From Oscillatoriales cyanobacterium (GTDB lineage: Bacteria; Cyanobacteriota; Cyanobacteriia; Cyanobacteriales; Microcoleaceae): 64,000 bases of DNA. This document shows positions 30,752 through 40,662 of the stretch, one piece after another; the stretch's first letter is position 1; the number at the start of each line of letters is the position of its first letter. The DNA is taken from assembly GCA_004292955.1 (NCBI GenBank), contig RDXX01000039.1, positions 62,001 to 126,000 on the forward strand. The letters are read 5' to 3'. A program made the translations under genes and the position numbers. The notes beneath the pieces were generated by a model that did no database searches, was not told the DNA's origin, and saw only the letters and a program-made list of their open reading frames with translations.

Positions 30752-32119
30752 TTATTTTACCCACACTGTTTTAATGTTGACAAATTCGTGAATTCCTTGG
30801 ATGCTCAATTCGCGTCCGTAACCGGAGCGTTTGATGCCGCCAAAGGGCAATCTGGGGTCGGATTTTACTAAGCCGTTGATGAATACGGCGCCTGCTTCTA
30901 GTTCGGAAATAAATCGATCGCCTTCTGAGCTTACTGTAGTCCAAGCTGTCGCGGCTAAGCCAAAAGATGTATTGTTGGCTAGTTCGATCGCCTCATCGAT
31001 GTCTGCAACTCGAAATACTAAGGCTACGGGCCCGAAAAATTCTTGTTGGCGCGCCGCAGCATCTAGGGGAATATCTGTCAGAATAGTTGGCAAGTAGAAA
31101 TTGCCGGCATTCTCTGACAAAGCACGACCGCCTGTCAGCAGTTTTGCTCCCGATTTGATGCAGGCTTGCACTTGATTGTCTAATTCTTTGAGGATGGCGG
31201 GAGTAGCTAAAGGGCCGATATCGGTTTCGGGCAACATCGGATCGCCTATTTTTAATTGCTCGAATTTTTCGACAAATCCTTTGATGAATTCGTCGGCGAT
31301 TTCTTCTGCTAAAATAAACCGTTTAGCAGATACGCAAGTTTGGCCACTATTGAGCATTCGGGATGTGACAGCAGTTGATAAAGCGGATGGTAAATCGGCG
31401 CTGGACATTACAATAAATGGGTCACTTCCTCCCAATTCCAGCACTACTTTTTTCAAATTTTTTCCCGCATTTGCTGCTAAACTTTCACCCGCTGGTTCGC
31501 TACCGGTGAGAGTTGCTGCTTTTACGCGATCGTCCGCAATGAGATCGGCTACCTTATCGGCTCCCACTAACAACGTTTGAAAAACGCCTTCGGGAAAGCC
31601 CGCTTCTGTGAAAATTGCCTCTATTTTTAAAGCGCACTGCGGCACGTTGGAAGCGTGTTTGAGCAAGCCCACATTGCCCGCCATCAGCGTCGGCGCCGCA
31701 AACCGAAAAACTTGCCAAAATGGGAAATTCCAGGGCATGACGGCTAAAATAGCGCCCAGTGGTTGGTAGCGGACAAAGCTGCTGCTAGCGTCGGTGGTTG
31801 CGGGTACGTCTGCCATAAATTGAGCGGCATTTTTGGCGTAAAAGCGGCAAACTAAGGCGCATTTTTCTACTTCGCCGATCGCCGATTTAAGCGTTTTGCC
31901 CATTTCCAGCGTCATCATTTCCGCGAAAATTTCGCGATCGCGCTCCAAGATATCGGCAGTTGTCTGCATCCAGATGGCTCGCTGCTCAAACGGCTGGTGG
32001 CGGTACTTGTTAAAAGCTTGCTGTGCTAATGCCAGCTTAGCTTCTATGGCCTCATCTGCGATCGGCTCGAAAGTTTTCAGCGTTTCTCCCGTTGCCGGGT
32101 TGATAGTAGAAATACCCAT
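30752..32119 (-). CDS. NAD(P)-dependent succinate-semialdehyde dehydrogenase
   Basis: VVLELGGSDPFIVMSSADL, NSGQTCVSAKRF. Confidence 0.9.
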   Translation of the reverse strand: MGISTINPATGETLKTFEPIADEAIEAKLALAQQAFNKYRHQPFEQRAIWMQTTADILERDREIFAEMMTLEMGKTLKSAIGEVEKCALVCRFYAKNAAQFMADVPATTDASSSFVRYQPLGAILAVMPWNFPFWQVFRFAAPTLMAGNVGLLKHASNVPQCALKIEAIFTEAGFPEGVFQTLLVGADKVADLIADDRVKAATLTGSEPAGESLAANAGKNLKKVVLELGGSDPFIVMSSADLPSALSTAVTSRMLNSGQTCVSAKRFILAEEIADEFIKGFVEKFEQLKIGDPMLPETDIGPLATPAILKELDNQVQACIKSGAKLLTGGRALSENAGNFYLPTILTDIPLDAAARQQEFFGPVALVFRVADIDEAIELANNTSFGLAATAWTTVSSEGDRFISELEAGAVFINGLVKSDPRLPFGGIKRSGYGRELSIQGIHEFVNIKTVWVK

Positions 32120-32376
32120 TGTTCTATCTCCGTTTCAAAATATACAAAACTCCCTTATAGTTTTGAAGCTAGTTCGGGAGTTGTATTGATGTATTACAAA
32201 ATTTGGATTTACCAGCCATACTTTTAGATATTGCTAATTTGCAAGTGCCGGGATTTGTTTAAATCTCTCTGTTTTTAATTATAGTGCAAAGTATTAATTG
32301 CAAATCTTAAGAAATTTTGTTTTTAAAGTTTATGTTGGCGATCGAAGTGGCAAATGCTTCCCAGGCAGAGCCTCTT

Positions 32377-32500
32377 GGGTGCATCTGGTTTTTGAAGCCT
32401 GAAGAAGCATGACCGCATATAAGTTATTAGTTATCATCTTATGTTGACTACGGTCATGCTTCGCCCCTACGGATATATTTGCCTTGCGCCAGATGCACCC
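32377..32500. mobile_element. MITE-like element, TIR GGGTGCATCTGG, 9-bp TSD GAGCCTCTT (copy 3)
   Basis: gagcctctt|GGGTGCATCTGG...CCAGATGCACCC|gagcctctt; inserted into another dispersed repeat. Confidence 0.82.
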
Positions 32501-32615
32501 GAGCCTCTTAACCCATATTCAGAGGCTCTACCTCGGCTGGGAGAATCGACAATGGAGGCAGAGCCTCCCCATCTCCGTTACCAGGCAGAGCCTGATAACG
32601 AGTAACTACACGCTC

Positions 32616-35027
32616 CTAAACAGACTTTTCCTCGATGTAATTCTGCACGTAAGACTGATAGTAATACCTGCTGCCTTTATCGTTATTGGCCACCATTCCC
32701 AACAGCGGAATCCCCGCCATTTTCAAATCTTCAAAAGCCAACAACAGCGCCTCCCGCTCAGTTTGATGCAGCCCCACCACTAGCATCAATCCGTTAGTAT
32801 GAGCCGCCAACAAATTCGCATCTGCCAAACCCAACAGCGGCGGAGTATCGTAAATAACTAAGTCAAAATGACTTGCCAAAGCTGCCATTAAATGCTGCAT
32901 TTTTCGGGAAGACAGCACCTTTGTGGGATCGGGAGGCACTGGCCCGGATGTTAACACAAATAGGTTTTCATCGCGGGGCGATCGCAAAATCACCTCTTCG
33001 ACATCCACATCCTCGGCAATTACATTGTGCAAGCCTTGCCAATTCGGCAAACCCAGCATTTCGTGCACCTGCGGCCTCCGCAAATCCGCATCCACCAACA
33101 GCACTTGCTGGCCCATTGCCGCCGCCGCCCGTGCCAGATTTACCGCCACCGTTGACTTACCGTCAGCTACTTGACAAGACGTAATTACACAAGATGCGAT
33201 CGGACTATTAACATTTAACAACCGAATATTAGCATTGAGCGATCGAAAAGCCTCTTGAAAAGCATCCGTCGGCACCGGCGAACTTCCCACATCAATCGTA
33301 GTTCCCTCAGCAGGTGGCAGTCTCAAAATTTTATCGCTAGCAGGAATTACCCCCAACAAAGGCAACCGAATCGAATGTTTGACATCCTCAGGAGAATTGA
33401 ACACAGTTTTATTATTAAACCGTTCCGCCAACTGCGCCGCCAGCATCCCAAACAACAAACCAGCCAATCCCCCCAAAGCCAAATTCAAAGGCATAATCGG
33501 AGCAACAGCCATCAACTCGCCATTTTTGTAGCGCGGAATTTCCGGCTTAGCAATAACTTCCCAAGCCACCTCTTTTTTACCCACAGCTTCAAGCTGCAAA
33601 GCTTGCTGTTTTGCCAGCAAACCATTCAGCGTATTGTTAGTCAACTCCGCCTCCCGTTGCAAATCCGAATAGCGCCGAAAAATTACCGGGAATCCTTGAG
33701 AATATTGATTCAACTGCTTAGCAGCCTGTTCCAAAACCTGATTCCGCACGCCCAAAATCTGAATTAAATTAGCAGTACCGATAAACTGTTCGATTAACTT
33801 AATCCGCACCGGATCTTGAAAAGCCAGCACTTGCGAATTCACCTTAGCCAAATCAGTTCCCAGAACCTGTTGGGCTTCTTTCTTCAGCAAAGGAATCAGA
33901 TTTTTGCGCTGTTCTCGCAACAACTGCATTTGCGGAGTTTGGTCTGTATATGTCGCCGAATTAATCGCAATTTGTCCTTCCAATTGCTGCAATTGAGTTA
34001 GCATTCCTTGATAGCGGGGAGCTTGACTCAGCGCCGAAGCCATCAGCGCTTGTTGCTGGTTTAATCCGAGCTGATTTTGCAGGTTAATATAGAGCAATCT
34101 TTGCTGGTTAAGCTGCGTTTGCGCGTCCAATCTTTGCGTTTGAAGTTGGCTGATTTGCTGCGCGAGTTGTTGGGTTTGAATTTGCGGATCAATGAAATTG
34201 TACTGCTGCCGCAACTTTTGAATTTCTGTTTGCAGAGCTTGTTGGCGCTTTTGCTGGTTGGGAATTTTGGATTTCACAAAATCCAAACTCTGGCTAATTT
34301 GAGTTTTGGTATCTTGCACGCTGTAGTTGCGGTAGCCTAGGGCAACTTTTTCCAAAACAAACTGAATTTTTTTCGGATCGAAATCCCGATATCTAACTTC
34401 AATAATCTTGGTATTTTTGAAGCGATTGATTGACAGCCTAGTTCCCTGAGAATATGGCAGATTATCTGCTTTTTCGTTCAAAAGATAGTTGTAATTTATT
34501 TCTGGATACTTCGCTCGCAACTGTTTGATAATTGGCGACATTACTTGCGGGCTTTGCAAAACTTGAATTTGCGATTCGTAGTCAAAACCTGGATTTTCTG
34601 GCGTCGCGGGACTCGCTGGTTGTAGTTTCAGCTCCCCGGAGTAGACTTTTGCTAAAGTGTTTTGCGTAACAGGGGTTTCTACTAATAATTGAAAGCGTCC
34701 TTCATACTCGCTTTTTTGAGTTAGAGTCCAGGCAAAAACTCCGGTTGTCACCGCCGCTGCTACGCCGATAACTAAGAACGAACGACTGCGGCAAACTTCC
34801 CAAAAACTTAACGGTTCTTCTGTATTTTCCCTGCCGAAAAACTGCTCTTCATCATAAAGTACGGAAGATAACTTTTGCTGTCCAAGGATTTTTTTATTGT
34901 GATTAAACAGTGCTATTGAAGATTTTTTACCTGGTTTCATTTGATTGCTACAACTTATTAGTTTAAACGTTTGTAATGCTGGCGCAGTTTCATTAACCCG
35001 GTTTCTGACTAGAGATATCGCTACCAA
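32616..35027 (-). CDS. Wzc-like chain-length determinant / BY-kinase for polysaccharide export
   Basis: CpsD-like QQVLLVDADLRRPQVHEMLGL, VIYDTPPLLGLADA; C-terminal Tyr cluster SRYYYQSYVQNYIEEK. Confidence 0.92.
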   Translation of the reverse strand: MVAISLVRNRVNETAPALQTFKLISCSNQMKPGKKSSIALFNHNKKILGQQKLSSVLYDEEQFFGRENTEEPLSFWEVCRSRSFLVIGVAAAVTTGVFAWTLTQKSEYEGRFQLLVETPVTQNTLAKVYSGELKLQPASPATPENPGFDYESQIQVLQSPQVMSPIIKQLRAKYPEINYNYLLNEKADNLPYSQGTRLSINRFKNTKIIEVRYRDFDPKKIQFVLEKVALGYRNYSVQDTKTQISQSLDFVKSKIPNQQKRQQALQTEIQKLRQQYNFIDPQIQTQQLAQQISQLQTQRLDAQTQLNQQRLLYINLQNQLGLNQQQALMASALSQAPRYQGMLTQLQQLEGQIAINSATYTDQTPQMQLLREQRKNLIPLLKKEAQQVLGTDLAKVNSQVLAFQDPVRIKLIEQFIGTANLIQILGVRNQVLEQAAKQLNQYSQGFPVIFRRYSDLQREAELTNNTLNGLLAKQQALQLEAVGKKEVAWEVIAKPEIPRYKNGELMAVAPIMPLNLALGGLAGLLFGMLAAQLAERFNNKTVFNSPEDVKHSIRLPLLGVIPASDKILRLPPAEGTTIDVGSSPVPTDAFQEAFRSLNANIRLLNVNSPIASCVITSCQVADGKSTVAVNLARAAAAMGQQVLLVDADLRRPQVHEMLGLPNWQGLHNVIAEDVDVEEVILRSPRDENLFVLTSGPVPPDPTKVLSSRKMQHLMAALASHFDLVIYDTPPLLGLADANLLAAHTNGLMLVVGLHQTEREALLLAFEDLKMAGIPLLGMVANNDKGSRYYYQSYVQNYIEEKSV

Positions 35028-35095
35028 CTAATTTTTTTTGTAGAAACCGGGTTGATGAGGTCTTATACCAATTTAATGTGAAGTTGCACATATTC

Positions 35096-35180
35096 CGATC
35101 CCCCTAAATCCCCCTTATTAAGGGGGACTTTGAGAAGAATCTTGTCCCCCCCTTATCAAGGGGGGTTAGGGGGGATCGGA
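35096..35180. repeat. CCCCCTTATTAAGGGGG-type dispersed palindromic element
   Basis: ccgatccccctaaatcccccttattaaggggg...cccccccttatcaaggggggttaggggggatcgg; second copy at 63763. Confidence 0.8.
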
Positions 35181-35229
35181 ATTCTATGCAGCCTCATAAA
35201 AAATTGGTCTTAGGGCTAGTCTATTGAAA

Positions 35230-37035
35230 TCATCGAAAAATATTGAACAACCGGAAAATTCCCAACAGTGGACTGAAAGGAGCGAGAGTGCCACCTACAT
35301 TATCCGAGAACGCAGCGCGACCCGATCGCCTTACCATAATTACATCATTATTTTGCAGTTTGGGATTACTTTCCTCATTGGCGGTTGCAGAAAAATTCAC
35401 CTTAACACTTAGCCGCGAAACAGTGCCGTTAGGATTGAGGCGAATTAAATCCACCGAATCCATTTCTGCCCGCGATTTATTAAAACCTCCCGCTGCTACC
35501 AGCGCTTGATTTAAAGTAGTGTTGGGCTGCAATGCAAAAGACCCCGGTTTGACGATTTCTCCCACCAGACTAACCTTAATCGAATCCGGTGAAAAATTAG
35601 AAGTAGCCACTTGTGCGCCTTCGAGTGCATTGAGATTTTCGGCTTTGGGCACGATTACCGTATCTCCCTGTTGCAGTGTTAAATCTTGGGATACATCTCC
35701 TGCTTCCAAAAGTTGCCACAAATTCACATTAATAATTTGTTCGGTGCCCGCCCGCGTCAGGCGGCGAACTTGTATTTGTCTGATATCAGCTACCGGCGTA
35801 ATGCCGCCCGCCATTTTAATAGCCCTAGTTACAGTTTGCTGCAAAACATTTTCCCCTCCACCGGGAGTTTCCTTAGCAGCAAACAAACCAGAATCTGCAC
35901 CCGATTCATTCTCTTGTAACCTACTTTGAAGCTCTTTTGCCAGAGTATAAGTACCGGGTCGAGTTACTTCGCCCACTACAGCAATATTAATTGGTTGAGT
36001 GCTTTGCCCGGTAATGTTAGCTACTGCTAAAGTCGGTGCTTCTTGGCGGTTGAGGCTAGTTACAGTGGGAATAAATATTGTGTCGCCGTCGCGCAAAGTC
36101 ATATCGGCGCGCAAATCGCCGTTTTGCAATAATTCCCACAAATCCACACTGATAATTTGTTCTGCTGCGTTGCGCTGGGGGCGGCGGATTTTGATTTGCC
36201 GCACGTCTGCTGACTGGGTAATTCCGCCCGCCAGTCGCAGCGCCCGCGATATTGTGGGCATTTGAGTGCCTATTTGCTCTGAGGTGCCTCCAGGGCCTGC
36301 TGCTGAAGATATTGTATAGGCTCCGGGGCGGTTGATTTCGCCTGCGATCGCAATTTGCAAAGGACGCGCAGCCAGCAGTTTCAGCGTAATCCAAGGACGT
36401 TTGAGGTATTTGCCGTATCGTTCCTTGACAGCATTAGAAGCTTGTTGTAAGGTCATTCCAGCCACTGATAGGCTGCCAATTAAGGGCAAACTCAGGGAAC
36501 CGTCAGCCTGTACTTGGTGTTGACCGTTGGGGCCGCTGTATTCTGGGACGTTGAAAATGTCCATTTGAATGCGATCGCCCGCGCCCAAAGTGTAAACTTC
36601 CGATCGTACACTCGAAGGTGCACTGGCTGGAACTGACGGAAATCCCGGCGCTGCCGGTACCGGTACGCGAATCGGAGAACCCGAACCCGAAGCAGGAGGA
36701 GGAGGAAGAGGAGAAAAAGAAGGAAGAGGAGGATAAGAAGGGGAAGGAGGAGGAGAAGGAGGAGAAGGAGGAGGAGGAGGCAAAAACTGGGCCACCGCGG
36801 CAGATGAACCCACAGTCGCCGCCAGCACTGACACAGTTAAACTTTGGAAAATTAAATTTTTGACTGCATTACTTACGCCATAAACCTGTTTGCAGATTGT
36901 GCTGAAAACCTCTCCCTCAGACCCTTTCCTGCAAAGATAAGGGAGAAAATCTCCCCTTTTCCTTTTTGCCAAGACAACCGCAGGGTGAGGTTTTTTCTCA
37001 AGTTGCGCGCCGCGCGAAGAACTGTTCACCACCAT
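35230..37035 (-). CDS. Wza-like polysaccharide export protein (SLBB domains), Pro-rich N-terminus
   Basis: YTLGAGDRIQMDIFNVPEYSGPNGQHQVQADGSLSLPLIGSLSVAG; repeated SLBB; true start uncertain (possibly downstream GTG near VSNAVKNLIFQ). Confidence 0.9.
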   Translation of the reverse strand: MVVNSSSRGAQLEKKPHPAVVLAKRKRGDFLPYLCRKGSEGEVFSTICKQVYGVSNAVKNLIFQSLTVSVLAATVGSSAAVAQFLPPPPPSPPSPPPSPSYPPLPSFSPLPPPPASGSGSPIRVPVPAAPGFPSVPASAPSSVRSEVYTLGAGDRIQMDIFNVPEYSGPNGQHQVQADGSLSLPLIGSLSVAGMTLQQASNAVKERYGKYLKRPWITLKLLAARPLQIAIAGEINRPGAYTISSAAGPGGTSEQIGTQMPTISRALRLAGGITQSADVRQIKIRRPQRNAAEQIISVDLWELLQNGDLRADMTLRDGDTIFIPTVTSLNRQEAPTLAVANITGQSTQPINIAVVGEVTRPGTYTLAKELQSRLQENESGADSGLFAAKETPGGGENVLQQTVTRAIKMAGGITPVADIRQIQVRRLTRAGTEQIINVNLWQLLEAGDVSQDLTLQQGDTVIVPKAENLNALEGAQVATSNFSPDSIKVSLVGEIVKPGSFALQPNTTLNQALVAAGGFNKSRAEMDSVDLIRLNPNGTVSRLSVKVNFSATANEESNPKLQNNDVIMVRRSGRAAFSDNVGGTLAPFSPLLGIFRLFNIFR

Positions 37036-37072
37036 CGCTTTTTGCCCCTATCCTCTTCCTACCCCGCCAACA

Positions 37073-37603
37073 TTAAATGTAACCCAACTGTTCCAACTTG
37101 CTCAGAACTTTTTTGACACTATCTTCCAAACTTTCCTCGTCTGTGCAACAAACAATCTCGGGATTGAGGGGTGCTTCATAAGCATCGTCAATGCCCGTAA
37201 AACCCTTAATCTCTCCTGCTCTGACCTTAGCGTACAGCCCTTTGACATCTCGAACTTCGCACACTTCTAACGGCGCTTTGACATACACCTCAACAAAATT
37301 TGGCTCCATTGCTCTAATTTCGTCGCGAATAGCTCTGTAGGGGCTAATAGCTGCCGTGATTGCCACAACTCCATTGCGGCTGAGTAGGTTTGCGACAAAT
37401 CCAATCCGCCGAATATTAGTATCTCGGTCTTCTTTGCTAAATCCCAAGCCTTTTGACAAGTTGGTGCGAACGACATCTCCATCCAATATTTCAACTTTGC
37501 AGCCTCGGGTCTTCAATTCTGGTTCGAGAGCTTTGCTGATAGTTGTCTTGCCAGAACCGCTGAGTCCGGTAAGCCACAAAATAAAACCTTTTTCCATTTT
37601 CAA
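37073..37603 (-). CDS. cysC: adenylylsulfate (APS) kinase
   Basis: [22 protein letters not shown]...[30 protein letters not shown]. Confidence 0.94.
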   Translation of the reverse strand: MKMEKGFILWLTGLSGSGKTTISKALEPELKTRGCKVEILDGDVVRTNLSKGLGFSKEDRDTNIRRIGFVANLLSRNGVVAITAAISPYRAIRDEIRAMEPNFVEVYVKAPLEVCEVRDVKGLYAKVRAGEIKGFTGIDDAYEAPLNPEIVCCTDEESLEDSVKKVLSKLEQLGYI

Positions 37604-37854
37604 CCATTAATAAGTAACTGGGAAATTATAGAATGTAAAATTTTCTATATCTATTCTCCCTTTTCTATCTTATCGTGGTTTGCGGTGTCATCTTGATAAG
37701 ATTTGCCTGCGAAAAATGAGGACTCAAAATTTGCGAGTTCTGCGGTCATCTCACCACACAAATGCCCGGCAGTCACATAATTTACGATATATTCTTTGTA
37801 AAGACTTAACAAATTCAATTCAAAGTCGCGATCGATCGCAAACCTCGAAGATCT

Positions 37855-38036
37855 AACAGTATATTTACGGCATTGAACACTTAGAATTATTACAAACATC
37901 GAGCATATATCCGTAGATTAACGGTACTCAACATTTGATATTATCACAAGTGTTTAAAATATATCCGTATATTCACGGCACGAATTGCTGGTAATTATCA
38001 CAAGTGTTTAACATATATCCGTATATTCACGGCACG
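37855..38036. repeat. 54-bp-period degenerate tandem repeat with CCGTatattcACGG dyads
   Basis: ACGG cores at 37867, 37921, 37975, 38029 (exact 54-bp spacing). Confidence 0.8.
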
Positions 38037-38087
38037 GCTCGCCTACATAAGCCTTGAACAATCCCAAATCTCCAATCTCCAATCCTA

Positions 38088-39977
38088 TTGCCTATGTTTC
38101 CCGTCTTAAAAGCAGATGTTTTAGTAGTTGGTGGCGGCACCGGCGGCACTTCAGCAGCAGTCCAAGCAGCCCGCCGAGGTGCCAAAACTATTTTAGTCAG
38201 CGAATTCCCCTGGCTGGGAGGAATGCTGACTTCGGCCGGCGTTTGTGCTCCCGACGGCAACGAATTAGCAGCATTTCAGACTGGTTTGTGGGGCGCGTTT
38301 CTCCGGGAACTCCAGCAGCGACAACCGGGAGGTTTGGATTGGGGCTGGGTCAGTTTTTTTACTTACGATCCCCGCATCGGTGCTGAAATTTTTGCTGATT
38401 GGGTTAAGTCTTTGCCGAACTTGCAGTGGATTTCTGGACAAACAGCTCAAGATGTGATTTTTGAATACAACAGAATTTCTGGGGTGAGATTTGCAGATTT
38501 TACGGTTTCTGCCAAAATCACTTTGGATGCAACGGAATTGGGAGATTTGCTGGCTTTAGCTGATGTTGGACATCGCTGGGGTTGGGAATTTCAAGCTGAG
38601 TGGGGAGAACCTAGCGCGCCGATCGCATCTAACGATCTCACACAAAGGTATTCGGTGCAAGCTCCAACTTGGGTGGCCATCATGCAGGATTTTGGCGAGG
38701 GCGCGGTGGCGCCAGAAATTCCCGCGCCACCTGTTGACAATCCCGATCAATTTTTCGATGCTTGGAAAGATTACACTCCCGAACAATTTCTCAATTACGG
38801 CCGACTTCCTGGGGGATTGTTGATGATTAATTGGCCGATTTGTGGTAATGATTATGGTGAAAAGGTCGATCGACTAATTGAATCCAAAACATCCCGACAA
38901 CAATTTCTCCAAGAAAGTCTCTGGCACAGCCAAAGTTTCGCCCGCTTCATTCAAACCCAACTCGGCCCCCGCTACGGTTTAGCACAAAATATTTTCCCCA
39001 TTTCCAATATCGAAAATCAATCAAATTCTTCCCTACTGTCTTCCTTCGCCTTGCACCCCTACTACCGAGAAAGCCGCCGTTTGCGAGGGATAAGTACAGT
39101 CAAAGAACAAGATATTTTGCCGGTTGTCGGGGGTAGAGTCGCGAAATTGCCGATCGATTCTGAGGGAATTTGCGAGACAATTGCGATCGGCAACTATGCA
39201 AATGACCACCACTACACCAGCGGCGACATTCCCTTGCAGCCCAAATCCATCCGCTGGGGCGGCCGCTGGACTGGCACTCCGTTTACAATTCCCTACAGTG
39301 CGCTAATTCCTGCGAGTACAGATGGATTGCTAGTTTGCGAAAAAAATATTTCCGTGTCTCACATCGCCAACGGTGCAACTCGCTTGCAGCCTTTGGTGAT
39401 GAATATCGGACAGGCGGCGGGGATGGCGGCGGCTTTGTGTGCGGAAGTTGGATGTCAGCCGCGCGATTTGCCTGTCAGAGTTTTGCAGGAAGCTTTGCTG
39501 CAAGATTCCGAGGCGAGGGCGGCAGTTGTTCCTTTATTTAATTTGACACCGGATCGATCGGACTGGCTACATTGGCAGCGCTATTATCTCGATCGACCTC
39601 AAGCATATCCCGCCAGCGGCGAATGTCCTGTGTCAGTCAAAAGCGATCGAGAAACCGGGTTTCTCAACGAAATTTCTGTATTAGAACCCATAACTTTGAA
39701 AGTTGAACCCGGTTTATACGTAAATCCGCGTAGTAAAACAGCAAATACCGAGAGTCAATTTTCGGGCATTTTCCGCCGTCTGGGCGCACAAGACTGGACA
39801 CTGACGCTGACAAGTCCCCCATCCTTAGCCGATCGAACTTGGCAACTCGTGACTTTGGACTGGGAAACCGACAGATTTCTACAGAGTTGCGAAACCGAAA
39901 AGCCTCTGACGGTATGGGGCAGGCTGAATTTTGCTGGTGCTTGGCTCCTAGCGGGTGCAGTAACATCGAAGAGGTGA
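38088..39977 (+). CDS. FAD-dependent oxidoreductase
   Basis: MFPVLKADVLVVGGGTGGTSAAVQAARRGAKTILVSEFPWLGGMLTSAGV. Confidence 0.9.
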   Translation: MPMFPVLKADVLVVGGGTGGTSAAVQAARRGAKTILVSEFPWLGGMLTSAGVCAPDGNELAAFQTGLWGAFLRELQQRQPGGLDWGWVSFFTYDPRIGAEIFADWVKSLPNLQWISGQTAQDVIFEYNRISGVRFADFTVSAKITLDATELGDLLALADVGHRWGWEFQAEWGEPSAPIASNDLTQRYSVQAPTWVAIMQDFGEGAVAPEIPAPPVDNPDQFFDAWKDYTPEQFLNYGRLPGGLLMINWPICGNDYGEKVDRLIESKTSRQQFLQESLWHSQSFARFIQTQLGPRYGLAQNIFPISNIENQSNSSLLSSFALHPYYRESRRLRGISTVKEQDILPVVGGRVAKLPIDSEGICETIAIGNYANDHHYTSGDIPLQPKSIRWGGRWTGTPFTIPYSALIPASTDGLLVCEKNISVSHIANGATRLQPLVMNIGQAAGMAAALCAEVGCQPRDLPVRVLQEALLQDSEARAAVVPLFNLTPDRSDWLHWQRYYLDRPQAYPASGECPVSVKSDRETGFLNEISVLEPITLKVEPGLYVNPRSKTANTESQFSGIFRRLGAQDWTLTLTSPPSLADRTWQLVTLDWETDRFLQSCETEKPLTVWGRLNFAGAWLLAGAVTSKR

Positions 39978-40072
39978 GGTTTTTTGCAAAGTTCCGAAAA
40001 TTGCCAGAAATTTATCCTGATGGATGGGGGGAAGTCTGTATCAGGTTATAGACACTGACACGGAAACTACCC

Positions 40073-40300
40073 ATGCACACCTACACTGCAATTGCTTTAC
40101 TGAGCCTGTTGGGCATTACCTTGAGTGCCAGCGCCGCTCGATATTTTGAACGCCTAGTGGAACTGCTCGTAATTGCCACTGCTGATTATATGTTCTTGGC
40201 GTCCACTCAATCACAAAAAGGCGATCGTTCTCCAGAAAGAGGCAGCGGACGCAGAGAGTTTGCTCAGCACGATCTTTACACACATTACATACTAGCTTAA
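40073..40300 (+). CDS. patX: PatX-like secreted precursor peptide (RGSGR motif)
   Basis: Signal peptide MHTYTAIALLSLLGITLSASAA; C-terminal GDRSPERGSGRREF; paralogue 680 bp downstream; near hetR. Confidence 0.82.
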   Translation: MHTYTAIALLSLLGITLSASAARYFERLVELLVIATADYMFLASTQSQKGDRSPERGSGRREFAQHDLYTHYILA

Positions 40301-40465
40301 TGGCATAGGACGAAAGAAAGTTCTGCAAATGAGTGGGTTTCTGCCGCCCGTGTCGATCTGATTTTCTGGGATTCTAGTTGGTCACGTTCGTTTGGCAACT
40401 GCACTTCTTGTTGACAGTCATTAGGATATTTTTGCGTGTTAAAAATAATAGCAGATCGAGCTGCA

Positions 40466-40513
40466 ACCGCCATCTATTGAGGGATTTACTCTTTCAATAT
40501 TTGGCGGTTTTGT
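40466..40513 (+). terminator. putative terminator of first patX-like unit
   Basis: aaccgcca...tggcggtttt hairpin + T tract; equivalent hairpin after second copy. Confidence 0.65.
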
Positions 40514-40537
40514 ATGTTCCAGGCTGGAGAGACTTTT

Positions 40538-40662
40538 GGGAGCATCTCAATGAATGCAAAAAAGCAATTTCTTTACAGTGCGAGCGTCCCCGCTCGCGAT
40601 TATAGATCGCGAGCGGGGACGCTCGCACTATAAAATCAAAACATCAAAACTGAGATGCTCCC
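40538..40662. mobile_element. MITE, TIR GGGAGCATCTCA, 8-bp TSD AGACTTTT (copy 2), with 24-bp perfect internal hairpin
   Basis: agactttt|GGGAGCATCTCAAT...AAAACTGAGATGCTCCC|agactttt; agtgcgagcgtccccgctcgcgat-tatag-atcgcgagcggggacgctcgcact. Confidence 0.88.

Noticed and set aside
35224-35929. Several plus-strand ORFs opposite the Wza/Wzc genes
   Set aside because: Antisense shadows with no recognisable domains
36618-36863. Plus-strand Glu/Lys-rich ORF
   Set aside because: Antisense of the Pro-rich wza-like segment; low complexity
37651-37899. Minus-strand 82-aa ORF upstream of cysC
   Set aside because: Overlaps the 54-bp repeat zone at its 5' end and has no recognisable features; insufficient support
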